Source: Pseudorhodoferax sp. Leaf265
GTDB lineage: Bacteria; Pseudomonadota; Gammaproteobacteria; Burkholderiales; Burkholderiaceae_C
Reading direction: 5' to 3'
Assembly (NCBI RefSeq): GCF_001422365.1
Contig: NZ_LMMT01000008.1
Coordinates: 78,546-142,545, forward strand
DNA: 64,000 nt
The number at the start of each line of letters is the position of its first letter. Within the stretch, counting starts at the first letter, position 1. The notes beneath the pieces were generated by a model. It ran no database searches. It saw only the letters and a list, made by a program, of their open reading frames with translations, and was not told the DNA's origin. This document shows, in pieces, positions 28,006-36,618 of this stretch. The position numbers were made by a program, and so were the translations under genes.

Positions 28006-28362
28006 GCAGGCGGGGCGGCCGGCCGGCGCGCCACGCGTGCGGTTCAGGAACACCAGCTGCTGCCAGGCCACTGGGCTGCCTTGGGCAAAGGCCTGGCGCG
28101 CCCAGTGCAGGGCTTCGCAGCGGTCCGCCGTGACGGCCGGACCGTAGACGGCGGGCCCGACCAGCAGGGCCAGCCCCAGCATCTCCTGGGCCTCGACATG
28201 GCCGGCGCGCGCGGAGCGGCGCAGCAGCTCCAGCATCTGCGGGTAGGCGCGCTCGGATTGGGCTTCGAGCGCGAGCTGGTAGAGCTGTTCGGGCGTGGCG
28301 GCATGGGCCGAACCGAGCAGCAGGGCGGTGCACATCGCGAGGGCGGTGGGGCGGAGGGACAT
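27997..28362 (-). CDS. Small exported Sel1-like repeat protein
   Basis: A 121-residue protein with a clear signal peptide (MSLRPTALAMCTALLLGSAHA, cut after AHA). Two Sel1/TPR-like helical repeats follow (AYPQMLELLRRSARAGHVEA, then ALHWARQAFAQGSPVAW). ATG 28362 is chosen because the signal peptide starts there. Likely periplasmic; function unknown. Confidence 0.75.
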   Translation of the reverse strand: MSLRPTALAMCTALLLGSAHAATPEQLYQLALEAQSERAYPQMLELLRRSARAGHVEAQEMLGLALLVGPAVYGPAVTADRCEALHWARQAFAQGSPVAWQQLVFLNRTRGAPAGRPACSG

Positions 28363-28708
28363 GGTGGGCGCCTTGGACAGGATGTCTCCATGGTCCGGCC
28401 GGACCGGGCGTGCGCACCAGCGGGATCTGCCGCAGGGCGGCTCAGGCGGCGGCGAAGCCGGTCCCCGCCTCGGCCGGGCGTCCCGTTCTGGATGTTGCGC
28501 ATGTCTCGCATGTGCAACAGCTGAACCGTTCGCTACGGGCAAATAGCGAATCGCACCTGGCTTTCGTTAGAATTTTTTGCAAATGTGAATAGTTCGCATT
28601 TTTATGCCACATGGCATGGCAAGTGGGTTTCCCGGCCCGTGCGTCATGCGTCCTGGAACTGCGCCCACAGCCCAGCTTCCCTCTGTCCTCTTCACAGCCA
28701 CCGTCTTC
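28363..28708 (+). promoter_or_regulatory. Intergenic region with candidate Fur box upstream of siderophore receptor
   Basis: This 346-base gap holds the receptor promoter. At 28581-28601 a near-perfect palindrome has 9-base arms AAATGTGAA and TTCGCATTT around TAG (8 of 9 positions pair). The shape fits Fur sites found before beta-proteobacterial TonB receptors. A related half-site (AAATAGCGAATCGC) lies at 28541-28554. The stretch 28535-28610 is distinctly AT-richer than its flanks. I see no gene elsewhere in the gap. Confidence 0.6.
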
Positions 28709-30874
28709 ATGTCTTCATCTGACCGTTCCCCACGCGTTCCGAAACGCTTCGCGCCCACGCCGCTCGCACGCTGCATCGGGGCAAGCCTTGCCTTTGCCGC
28801 CGTGGGCGCGATGGCGCAGACCGCCACCGGCAATACGCAGCTCAAGGAAGTGACGGTGTCCGAGCAGGCCGAGGCGATCGGCAACCTGCAGAAGACCTAT
28901 TCGGGCGGCCAGCTCGCGCGCGGCGGCAGCCTGGGCATCCTGGGCACGACCGACCTCATGAACGTGCCGTTCAGCACCACCAACTACACCTCGGAGCTGA
29001 TCCAGAACCAGCAGGCGCTGACGCTGGCCGACGTGGTGATGAACGACGCGTCCGTTCGACCGCTGACGGCGCGCGGCGGTTTCGGCGATGACTTCCAGAT
29101 CCGCGGCTTCACCGTGCCCAATGCCGACAGTGGCTTCAATGGTCTCTTCGGCCTGATGCCGACCACGCGCGTGCCGCTGGAGATGGTCGAACGTGTCGAG
29201 GTGCTGAAGGGGCCGGCTTCCTTCGCCAACGGCATGTCACCCACTGCCAGCATCGGTGGCAGCATCAACGCGGTAGCCAAGCGCGCTGGTGATATTCCGC
29301 TGACGCGCCTGACCGGCACCTACATGGGCGAAGCCCAGTTCGGCACGCACCTGGATGTGGGCCGCCGCTTCGGCACGGACAACCAGTGGGGCGTGCGCCT
29401 CAATGGCGTCTGGCGAAACGGCGAAGGCAATGTCGACCATGGCCGCCAGCGCCTGGGCCTGGCTTCGCTGGGCCTGGACTACGCAGGCGAGGGCGTGCGC
29501 TGGTCTCTCGACGCGCTGTCCAGCCGTGGCCACACGGTCAATTTCCGTCCGCAGATCAGCTTTGCCTCGACCGTCACCCAGCCGTTGAAGCCGCCGTCGT
29601 CGCGCGGCAACCTGTACCCTGGCACCGATCTGAAGGACAACGCCGACATGGTGTCGACGCGTCTTGAAGTGGACGTGAACGACCGCACCACGGTGTGGGG
29701 CAGCGTCGGTTACTCCGACGTGGACTACATGCAGACCTTCCCGCGCGGCACGGTGCGGCAGGACGGCAGCTTCAGCCTCAGCAACAACTACTACGACTAC
29801 TACGGCAAGACGACGGCGGCAGATGCCGGGATTCGCACGCGTTTCAACACTGGCAGCGTCAAGCACACGCTGGCGCTGGGCGTGAACCTGCTAAGTCAGG
29901 AGACCGGCTTCTACTACACCCAAGGTCGGGCCGCCGACGCCGTGGAGTCGAGCATCTACAACCCCGTGCCCTTGCCGGGTGTGAATGCGCCGCGCCTGCA
30001 GCCGGCGAAGTCGGGCGAATTGGAGCAACACAGCGTGGCGCTGGTCGATACGATGGCCTTGTTCAACGACCAATTGCTGCTGACGGTGGGTCTGCGCGAC
30101 CAGACCATCGAGCAGAAGAATGCACAAGGCAATTCGACGTACAAGAAGAGCGCGGTCTCGCCCATGGCAGGCCTGGTGTTCAAACCGATCAAGAACATTT
30201 CGGTCTATGCCAACTATACGGCTGGCCTGATCCGTGGCGGCACGGCGCCGAACAACGACGACTATGTCAATCCCGGCGAAATGTTCCCGCCCCAAAAATC
30301 CAAACAGTACGAGGTTGGGGTGAAGGCGGATTGGGGCCGTCTGATGACGCAGGTGGCGGTCTACGAGATCAGGCGGCCGGCCCAAGTGAACGTTCCAGTG
30401 GGTGATCAGCTGCTTTACAGCTTTGGCGGCGAGCAACGCAACCGCGGGCTGGAACTCACAGCTTACGGCGAGGTGGCCAAGGGCCTGCGCGCCATGGCCA
30501 GTGCCGCCTTCAACGACGCGAAGCTGACGCGCGCGGCCGGTGGCGCCAATGTGGGCAACAACCTGGCTGGCGTGCCCGACCGCACCTTCAACGTGGGCCT
30601 GGACTGGGACACGCCCTGGGTGCCCGGCCTGAGCCTGAACGGCCGTGTGATCCACACCTCCAGCGTCTACTACAACGTCACCAACACGCTGAACATGCCG
30701 AGCTGGACGCGCATGGACATCGGCGCGCGCTACACCACCAAGATCTCGGGCAAGCCCGTCACGCTGCGCGCCAACCTGGAGAACGTGTTCAACCGGGAGT
30801 ACTGGATCACCAGCACCTATGTGACCGTTGGCGCGCCGCGCACGCTGATGCTGTCGGCTTCGGTCGACTTCTAA
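28709..30874 (+). CDS. TonB-dependent siderophore receptor (FhuE/FhuA-like)
   Basis: A 721-residue outer-membrane beta-barrel importing a ferric siderophore. ATG 28709 begins a signal peptide (FAPTPLARCIGASLAFAAVGAMAQ, cut after AMA). The plug has the siderophore-type segments DFQIRGFTVPNA and VERVEVLKGPASFANGM, and the protein ends in aromatic phenylalanine (SASVDF). There is no N-terminal STN signalling domain, so no FecIR-type regulation. Codon composition appears somewhat less GC-rich than neighbours. A Fur-like box lies about 110 bases upstream. Confidence 0.93.
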   Translation: MSSSDRSPRVPKRFAPTPLARCIGASLAFAAVGAMAQTATGNTQLKEVTVSEQAEAIGNLQKTYSGGQLARGGSLGILGTTDLMNVPFSTTNYTSELIQNQQALTLADVVMNDASVRPLTARGGFGDDFQIRGFTVPNADSGFNGLFGLMPTTRVPLEMVERVEVLKGPASFANGMSPTASIGGSINAVAKRAGDIPLTRLTGTYMGEAQFGTHLDVGRRFGTDNQWGVRLNGVWRNGEGNVDHGRQRLGLASLGLDYAGEGVRWSLDALSSRGHTVNFRPQISFASTVTQPLKPPSSRGNLYPGTDLKDNADMVSTRLEVDVNDRTTVWGSVGYSDVDYMQTFPRGTVRQDGSFSLSNNYYDYYGKTTAADAGIRTRFNTGSVKHTLALGVNLLSQETGFYYTQGRAADAVESSIYNPVPLPGVNAPRLQPAKSGELEQHSVALVDTMALFNDQLLLTVGLRDQTIEQKNAQGNSTYKKSAVSPMAGLVFKPIKNISVYANYTAGLIRGGTAPNNDDYVNPGEMFPPQKSKQYEVGVKADWGRLMTQVAVYEIRRPAQVNVPVGDQLLYSFGGEQRNRGLELTAYGEVAKGLRAMASAAFNDAKLTRAAGGANVGNNLAGVPDRTFNVGLDWDTPWVPGLSLNGRVIHTSSVYYNVTNTLNMPSWTRMDIGARYTTKISGKPVTLRANLENVFNREYWITSTYVTVGAPRTLMLSASVDF

Positions 30875-30884
30875 GCGACCGGGT

Positions 30885-30905
30885 CCGGGCGGTCTACCCG
30901 CCCGG
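30885..30905. terminator. Possible hairpin between convergent genes
   Basis: A perfect 8-bp stem (CCGGGCGG, CCGCCCGG) with a TCTAC loop lies 10 bases after the receptor stop and overlaps the stop codon of the convergent dehydrogenase gene. No T-run follows, so terminator function is uncertain. Confidence 0.35.
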
Positions 30906-32225
30906 TGCAGCCACCCGCCACACCGCATTCCCCACGTCATCCGCCACCAGCAGCCCCCCGCGCTGATCCAGCGCCACCCCCACCGGCCGCCCCAGCGCCT
31001 TGCCGTCCTCGCTCAAAAAGCCCGTCAGCACGTCGCGGGGCAGCCCCTGCGGCTTGCCGTCGACGAAGGACACGAACACCACCTTGTAGCCACTGGGTGG
31101 CTTGCGGTTCCAAGAGCCGTGGTTGCCGATGAAGGCGCCGGTGCCGAACTTGCCGCCCAGCGCCTGGCTGTCGCCGATCGCCAGCCCCAGCGGTGCCACG
31201 TGTGCGCCCAGCGCGTAGTCGGGCACGCGGGCCTTGGCCACCATGTCGGGCCGCTGCGGCTGCACGCGTTCGTCCACATGCTGGCCGAAGTAGCTCCAGG
31301 GCCAGCCGTAGAAGGCGCCGTCCTCGACCGCCGTCAGGTAGTCGGGCACGAGGTCGTTGCCGAGTTCGTCGCGCTCGTTGACCACGGTCCACAGCCTGCC
31401 GCCGTTCCAGGCCAGGCCGTTCGGGTTGCGCAGGCCCGAGGCATAGACGCGGTGCTGGCCGGTCTTCGCATCCACCTCCCAGATGGCAGCGCGGCCTTGT
31501 TCGTTCTCCAGGCCGTTCTCGCCGATGTTGCTGTTCGAGCCCACCGTCACGTACAGCTTGCTGCCGTCGGCACTGGCGATCAGGTTCTTGGTCCAGTGGT
31601 GGTTGATCTTCGACGGCAGATCCACGAGCTTGGTCGGCTGCGCCGTGATCTGCGTCTGGCCGCTCTGGTAGGGAACGCTCACCACGGCATCGGCATTGGC
31701 GATGAACAGCGTCTGGCCCACCAGCGCCATGCCGAACGGTGAGGTCAGGCCCTGCAGCAGCACGCTGCGCACCTCGGCCACGCCGTCGCCGTCGGCATCG
31801 CGCAGCAGCGTGATGCGGTCCGCGCTCGGCACGCCGGCGCCGGCACGCTTCATGAACAGGCCCTGCACCCAGCCACGCAGCGACGGCTTCTTGCCTTCGC
31901 CCGCGTTGGCCGGCTTGTTGCCCTCGGCCACCAGCACGTCGCCGTTGGGCAGCACGGCGAGCCAGCGCGGGTGGTCCAGTCCGCGCGCGAAGGGCGTGAC
32001 GGCCGTGCCGGGCGCCGGCTTGGGCATGGCGTCGGCGGGCCAGCCTTGCACGGGCGCGACCTTCACGGTGGGGATCAGGCTGGTGCTGGGCGCGGGCAGC
32101 TGCGGCGCGGAGCCGGCCACGCCGGTCTCGGGCAGCCGCGAGGTCTCGCCACAACCGGCGAGCAGGGCCAGGGCGGTGATCGCACAGAAGGCGGGAAGGC
32201 GAGGGCGCAGATGCGGCGCGGGCAT
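30894..32225 (-). CDS. Sorbosone-dehydrogenase-family PQQ-type beta-propeller lipoprotein
   Basis: A 443-residue secreted beta-propeller of the L-sorbosone/glucose dehydrogenase family, which oxidises sugars with PQQ. An N-terminal signal ends in a lipobox (ALLAGCGE), so it is probably lipid-anchored. Propeller motifs include GLDHPRWLAVLPNGDVLVAE, LRNPNGLAWN, YGWPWSYFG and HGSWNR. ATG 32225 has CAGGAG upstream and starts the signal; an in-frame ATG further up (32252) lacks one. No PQQ synthesis gene is in view. Confidence 0.88.
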   Translation of the reverse strand: MPAPHLRPRLPAFCAITALALLAGCGETSRLPETGVAGSAPQLPAPSTSLIPTVKVAPVQGWPADAMPKPAPGTAVTPFARGLDHPRWLAVLPNGDVLVAEGNKPANAGEGKKPSLRGWVQGLFMKRAGAGVPSADRITLLRDADGDGVAEVRSVLLQGLTSPFGMALVGQTLFIANADAVVSVPYQSGQTQITAQPTKLVDLPSKINHHWTKNLIASADGSKLYVTVGSNSNIGENGLENEQGRAAIWEVDAKTGQHRVYASGLRNPNGLAWNGGRLWTVVNERDELGNDLVPDYLTAVEDGAFYGWPWSYFGQHVDERVQPQRPDMVAKARVPDYALGAHVAPLGLAIGDSQALGGKFGTGAFIGNHGSWNRKPPSGYKVVFVSFVDGKPQGLPRDVLTGFLSEDGKALGRPVGVALDQRGGLLVADDVGNAVWRVAAPGG

Positions 32226-32334
32226 GGGGAAACTCCTGTCGGGAAGGGGCATTGCCGCCAGCTTGGCGCTACTGGCCCGCCGCGGCTGCCGGTGTGCAGG
32301 CCCGCGCGGTGTAGTCCGCCGCGCGGCTGGTGGC

Positions 32335-33954
32335 TCAGCCCAGCAGGCGGCGGATGGTGTTGAGCAGCAGCTGCGGCTCGAACGGCTTGGCCACGTGCGC
32401 GTCGAAGCCGGCGTCCAGCGCCATGGCGCGGTCGTCGGGCCGGCCGAAGGCGGTCAGCGCGATGGCCGGCAGCCGCGTCAGCCCATCGTCCTGCTCCTGG
32501 GCGCGCCAATGGCGGATCAGCGCGTAGCCGTCCTTGCCGGGCAGGCCGATGTCGCTGAGCAGCAGGTCGGGCCGCTGGGCCTGCAGCGCCGCCAGGCCCA
32601 TGTCGTGGTCGCCTGCGATGCGCACCTGGGCGCCGCGGTCCTCCAGGATGTGGCCCAGCATCTCGGCGGCGTCGCGGTCGTCCTCCACGACCAGCACCTG
32701 GCGGCCGCTCAGGCCGGCCAGTGCGGCATCGTCCAACGCGCCGGGCTGGCTGTCGGGCGTGGGAGTGCCGTCGGCCTCGGTGGGCTGCAACGGCAGCCAC
32801 ACACGCGCCGTGGTGCCGGCGCCCAGGCCCGGGCTGCTCAGCTCCACGCCGCCGCCGTGCAGCTCGGCCAGGTGTTTGACGATGGACAGGCCCAGCCCCA
32901 GGCCGCCGCTGGCGCGCTTGCCGGGTGCCTCGCTCTGCGTGAACTTCTCGAACACGCGGTCGAGGAAGGCCGGGGCGATGCCTTTGCCGCGGTCCGTCAC
33001 CGTGAGCTCCAGCAATCCGGCGTTGTGTGTCAGCCCCACGCGCACGGTGCCGCCCGGGTGGGAGAACTTGATCGCGTTGTTGAAGATGTTCCAGAAGATC
33101 TGCTGGAAGCGTGCCGGGTCCAGCAGCATCGGGCCGGTCGGCTGCAGGTCCAGCTCCAGGTGCAGTTCGCGGCTGCCCAGCTGCTGGTGCATCGCATCGA
33201 TGGAGGACCGCACCAGCGCGACCGGATCGGCCGTTTCGCGCTGCAGCGTGAGCTTGCCGGAGTTGATGCGCGACACGTCCAGGATGTCCGAGATGATACG
33301 TGCCTGGGTCTGCGCGTTGCGGCGGATGGCGTCCAGGCCCTTGGCGATGTCCTGCGTCTGCGGCTTGCGCAGCAGCACGTGCACGTTCATGAGGATGGCG
33401 TTGAGCGGGTTGCGCAGCTCGTGCGAGAGCACGGCGACGAAATCGTCCTTGGTGCGGCTGTGGCGCTCGGCGTTGGCGCGCGCGGCCTGCTCGCGTTCCA
33501 GCAGCAGCTGCTTGTAGCGCTGCTCGCTCACGCGCAGCTGCTCCTCGGCGATGCGCGCGCGGATCAGCGCCTGCAGCGTGGCCACCAGGATGGGGGGCTC
33601 GACCGGGTGCTCCAGGTAGGCGTCGGCGCCGGAGTTCAGGCCGGCCACCTTGTCCGAACTCTCGATGTAGGTGGCCGACAGGTGCAGCACGGGCAACACC
33701 ACGGTCTCGGGCAGTTCGCGCAGCATGCGGCAGACCGTGAAGCCGTCCATGTCGGGCAAATGCACGTCCAGCACCACGGCCGAGATGCCGCCGGCGCGGG
33801 CGCGGTCCAGCCCTTCGGCACCGGTCACGGCCTCGAGCGTCTGGAAGCCCGCCGCATGCAGGATGCGGCAGGTGGAATAGCGGGTGGCTGGGCTGTCGTC
33901 CACCACCAGCACGGTGTGCTGCGAGCGGTCGATGGTGGTGCTGACCTTGTGCAT
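32335..33954 (-). CDS. Hybrid sensor kinase (REC-HisKA-HATPase-REC)
   Basis: A cytoplasmic 539-residue hybrid kinase. The N-terminal receiver has phospho-acceptor D63 (VLDVHLPDMDG). A linker helix leads to a HisKA domain with H178 (AVLSHELRNP), the ATPase domain follows (NNAIKFSHPGG, GLGLGLSIVKHL), and a C-terminal receiver has D468 (SDIGLPGKDG). No output domain is present. It is the last gene of the rsbRST-phosphatase-kinase run, 12 bases after the preceding kinase, and probably relays stressosome output. The 109 bases between 32226 and 32334 show no gene. Confidence 0.93.
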   Translation of the reverse strand: MHKVSTTIDRSQHTVLVVDDSPATRYSTCRILHAAGFQTLEAVTGAEGLDRARAGGISAVVLDVHLPDMDGFTVCRMLRELPETVVLPVLHLSATYIESSDKVAGLNSGADAYLEHPVEPPILVATLQALIRARIAEEQLRVSEQRYKQLLLEREQAARANAERHSRTKDDFVAVLSHELRNPLNAILMNVHVLLRKPQTQDIAKGLDAIRRNAQTQARIISDILDVSRINSGKLTLQRETADPVALVRSSIDAMHQQLGSRELHLELDLQPTGPMLLDPARFQQIFWNIFNNAIKFSHPGGTVRVGLTHNAGLLELTVTDRGKGIAPAFLDRVFEKFTQSEAPGKRASGGLGLGLSIVKHLAELHGGGVELSSPGLGAGTTARVWLPLQPTEADGTPTPDSQPGALDDAALAGLSGRQVLVVEDDRDAAEMLGHILEDRGAQVRIAGDHDMGLAALQAQRPDLLLSDIGLPGKDGYALIRHWRAQEQDDGLTRLPAIALTAFGRPDDRAMALDAGFDAHVAKPFEPQLLLNTIRRLLG

Positions 33955-33966
33955 GCCGCGGGTCCT

Positions 33967-34836
33967 TCAGGAAGAGGTGTCGTCACCCGCGGGCGCACCG
34001 CGCAGCGGGATGCGCACATGGAAGGTGGAGCCCTGGTCCGGCACGCTGTCCATGCCCACGCTGCCGCCCAGCAGCTCGGCCAGCCGCTTGGACAGCGACA
34101 AGCCGAGGCCGGTGCCGCGCAGGCTCTTCTGGATCGGCGAGTCGATCTGCGAGAAGTCCTGGAAGATCGCGCCGTGGTACTCGCGCGCAATGCCGATGCC
34201 GGTGTCGGCCACGGCGAAGCGCACCCAGTCCTGCCCGTCCTCGGACACGCGCCGCGCCGACACGCGCACCTCGCCGCGCAGCGTGAACTTGAGCGCGTTG
34301 CTGATGTAGTTGCGCAGGATCTGCGCGAGCTTGCGGTCGTCGCTGAAGACCTGGGGCACGTCGATCGGGTCCTCGAAGATCAACGAGACCTGCGGGTTGG
34401 TCAGCACCGGCTTGAACATGCCGCGCAGCGCCGCGAACAGGTCCACCATGTCGAACCAGCCCGGCGACACGTCGATGCGGCCGGCCTCCACCTTGGCCAG
34501 GTCCAGCAGGTCGTTGACGATGTCGGAGAATTCCAGCGCGTTCTGGTGGATGAACTGCACCTGGCGTTCCTGCTCGGCCGTCAGCGGGCCGTCCAGCCGG
34601 TCCAGCAACAGCCGCGTCATGCTCTGGATGGCGCCCAGCGGCGTGCGGAACTCGTGGCTCATGTAGGCCAGGAAGCGGCTCTTGAGCTCGTTGGCGTGGC
34701 GCAGCTCGGCGGCCTGGGTGTCCAGCTCGGCGTACAGCGCCAGCACCCCGTGGTTGGTCTCTTCGAGTTCCTCGGACAGTTGCGCCACCTGCGCCTGCGC
34801 GGCGGCGAGTTGCTCGGCCAGTGCGGACTCATCCAT
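33967..34836 (-). CDS. Cytoplasmic sensor histidine kinase downstream of stressosome genes
   Basis: A 289-residue kinase without membrane segments. An N-terminal coiled coil (about 5-50) leads to HisKA with H61 (FLAYMSHEFRTPLGAI), then ATPase boxes NYISNALKFT, DTGIGI and GTGLGLSLSKRL. Its start overlaps the end of the phosphatase gene by 8 bases, implying coupled translation. A soluble kinase in this position is a plausible direct recipient of the RsbT-like switch. Confidence 0.92.
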   Translation of the reverse strand: MDESALAEQLAAAQAQVAQLSEELEETNHGVLALYAELDTQAAELRHANELKSRFLAYMSHEFRTPLGAIQSMTRLLLDRLDGPLTAEQERQVQFIHQNALEFSDIVNDLLDLAKVEAGRIDVSPGWFDMVDLFAALRGMFKPVLTNPQVSLIFEDPIDVPQVFSDDRKLAQILRNYISNALKFTLRGEVRVSARRVSEDGQDWVRFAVADTGIGIAREYHGAIFQDFSQIDSPIQKSLRGTGLGLSLSKRLAELLGGSVGMDSVPDQGSTFHVRIPLRGAPAGDDTSS

Positions 34837-35845
34837 GGACGTTCCTTTGCAGCACGAACACGGTGGCATCGTCGCGGCCGCGCAGGTTGCCGCGCACCAG
34901 CCAGGCGGCCAGCAGAGCCGGGTCGCGCGCCACCAGGGGGGCCAGCGGCTCGGTCTGCCAGCGGCTTTGCAGCCCGTCGCTGTGCAGCACGGCCACCGCA
35001 TGCGGCGGCCACTCGGTCTGCACCGGCTCGAAGCGGCGCACCTGCACACCCAGCGTGCCGTGCTGCGGGGCCAGGCTCTTGCTGTGCGTGCCCGAGACCA
35101 GCCGCGTGGCGATGTTGCCGGCCCCGGCCAGCCACAGGCGGGCCGGCTCCAGCAGGGCCAGCGAGCCGGCGGCACCGCGTGTGATGCGCAGCGCCGCATG
35201 CATGCGGTCCAGCTGTTCGGCCAGCGGCGCGAACGGCGCCCGCGCGAACTGCGCCACCGCGGCCTGCGAAGCCTCGGCCGCCTGCGGGCCATGCCCCAGG
35301 CCGTCGGCCACCAGCACGGCCGCACGGGTGCCGTCCAGCGCCAGCGCCCAGGCGTCGCCACAGGCCTGTTCGCCCGGCGCGCACAGCATCACCGCACCCC
35401 AGCGGAAGGCCGCGGGCGGGCGCCTGTGCCCCTCGGGCCGCACGCGCGCCAGCACCACCGTGCCCACGCCCGGTTCGGAATGCAGGTCGAAGTCGCTGGC
35501 CAGCCGGCGCACGGCGCCCAGGCCTGTGCCCGGCGTGCCGCCGGTGGAAAAGCCATCGACCAGCGCACGCGCCGGGTCGGCAATGCCGGGGCCGTCGTCC
35601 AGCGCCAGCACCTCGACCTCGGGCTGGCCGTGCTGGCGCTGGGCGATCAGCAGCCGGCCGCCGTGGGCATGGCGCACGAGGTTGTTGCCCAGCTCGGTGA
35701 CGACCAGCGCGAGCCGGCCCGCCGTGGTGGCATCGAGCGCGAGCCGCTCCGCGAGCGCCGCCGCATGCCGGCGCGCCTCGCCGACCCGGCTGGCGTCGCC
35801 CATGGGGAACAGCACGTGCGGCGTGCCGGGCTGGATCACTTCCAT
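34829..35845 (-). CDS. Fused HATPase and SpoIIE/RsbX-type phosphatase
   Basis: A 338-residue fusion. The N-terminal half (about 1-140) is an anti-sigma-type ATPase (ELGNNLVRH at 51-59, DDGPGIAD around 83-90, GTGLGAVRRL). The C-terminal half is a PP2C-like phosphatase of the RsbX/SpoIIE kind (VADGLGHGPQA at 179-189, and a late RGRDDATVF). In Bacillus, RsbX dephosphorylates RsbR and RsbS to reset the stressosome. The gene overlaps rsbT by 10 bases and the next kinase by 8. Confidence 0.88.
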   Translation of the reverse strand: MEVIQPGTPHVLFPMGDASRVGEARRHAAALAERLALDATTAGRLALVVTELGNNLVRHAHGGRLLIAQRQHGQPEVEVLALDDGPGIADPARALVDGFSTGGTPGTGLGAVRRLASDFDLHSEPGVGTVVLARVRPEGHRRPPAAFRWGAVMLCAPGEQACGDAWALALDGTRAAVLVADGLGHGPQAAEASQAAVAQFARAPFAPLAEQLDRMHAALRITRGAAGSLALLEPARLWLAGAGNIATRLVSGTHSKSLAPQHGTLGVQVRRFEPVQTEWPPHAVAVLHSDGLQSRWQTEPLAPLVARDPALLAAWLVRGNLRGRDDATVFVLQRNVHG

Positions 35846-36243
35846 CGCGTCACGCTCACGCAGGTGCCCTCGCCGACGGTGGACTGGATGTCGAACTCGT
35901 GCACCAGCCGCCGGCTGCCCGACAAGCCCAGGCCCATGCCCTTGCCCGAGGTCCAGCCGTCGGTCAGCGCCTGGGCGATGTCGGGGATGCCGGGGCCCTG
36001 GTCGCGAAAGCGCAGGCGCAGGCCGCGCCGCACGCCTTGCTCGACGACGTCCCAGCACATCTCGCCGCCGCCGCCGTAGGTCACGGTGTTGCGCGAGAGT
36101 TCGCTGGCGGCCGTGATCATCTTGGTCTGGTCGACCAGCGAGAAGCCCAACTGCTGCGTCAGCTTGCGCACCAGCTGGCGGCTGGCCACGATGTCGGGCT
36201 CGCCGCGCAGTGGCAGCTGGCCGCTGGGCTCAGTCGCGCTCAA
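35836..36243 (-). CDS. rsbT: RsbT-like serine/threonine switch kinase
   Basis: A 135-residue GHKL kinase. Boxes in order are ASELSRNTVTYGG (E48, N52), DQGPGIPD (81-88) and GKGMGLGLSGSRRL. RsbT is sequestered by the RsbR/RsbS stressosome, phosphorylates both under stress, and then leaves to activate a downstream partner. It overlaps rsbS by 14 bases upstream and the phosphatase gene by 10 downstream. Confidence 0.92.
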   Translation of the reverse strand: MSATEPSGQLPLRGEPDIVASRQLVRKLTQQLGFSLVDQTKMITAASELSRNTVTYGGGGEMCWDVVEQGVRRGLRLRFRDQGPGIPDIAQALTDGWTSGKGMGLGLSGSRRLVHEFDIQSTVGEGTCVSVTRWK

Positions 36244-36607
36244 GGGATTCTCCGCGCTGGCCCTGCTCCAGCAGCAGCATGCCGCGCTTGACGTTGAGCG
36301 CCGTCTTCACGCCTTCCAGCGACAGGCCCAGCTCGACCAGCGTGATGGCCACGGCCGGCTGCATGCCGACGACCACGGTGGTGGCGTCCAGCACGCGCGC
36401 GATGCCCGAGATCGAGGCCAGCATGCGGCCGACGAAGGAATCGACGATCTCCAGGGCCGAGATGTCGATCAGCACGCCGTTGGCACCGGTGGTCTCGATG
36501 CGGGTCGCGAGGTCGTCCTGCAGCTGCACGGCCGTCTGGTCCTCCATGTCGACCTGGATGGTGACGAGCAGCGCGCTGCCCATCTGCAGGATCGGGATGC
36601 GGTACAT
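36230..36607 (-). CDS. rsbS: RsbS-like single-domain STAS protein
   Basis: A 125-residue STAS protein, the scaffold partner of RsbR in the stressosome. The phosphorylatable serine of the family is S50 in LIDISALEIVDSF. The start lies 11 bases after rsbR and the end overlaps rsbT, so R, S and T are co-translated in the canonical order. Confidence 0.93.
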   Translation of the reverse strand: MYRIPILQMGSALLVTIQVDMEDQTAVQLQDDLATRIETTGANGVLIDISALEIVDSFVGRMLASISGIARVLDATTVVVGMQPAVAITLVELGLSLEGVKTALNVKRGMLLLEQGQRGESLERD

Positions 36608-36618
36608 GGCGGGGTGGC

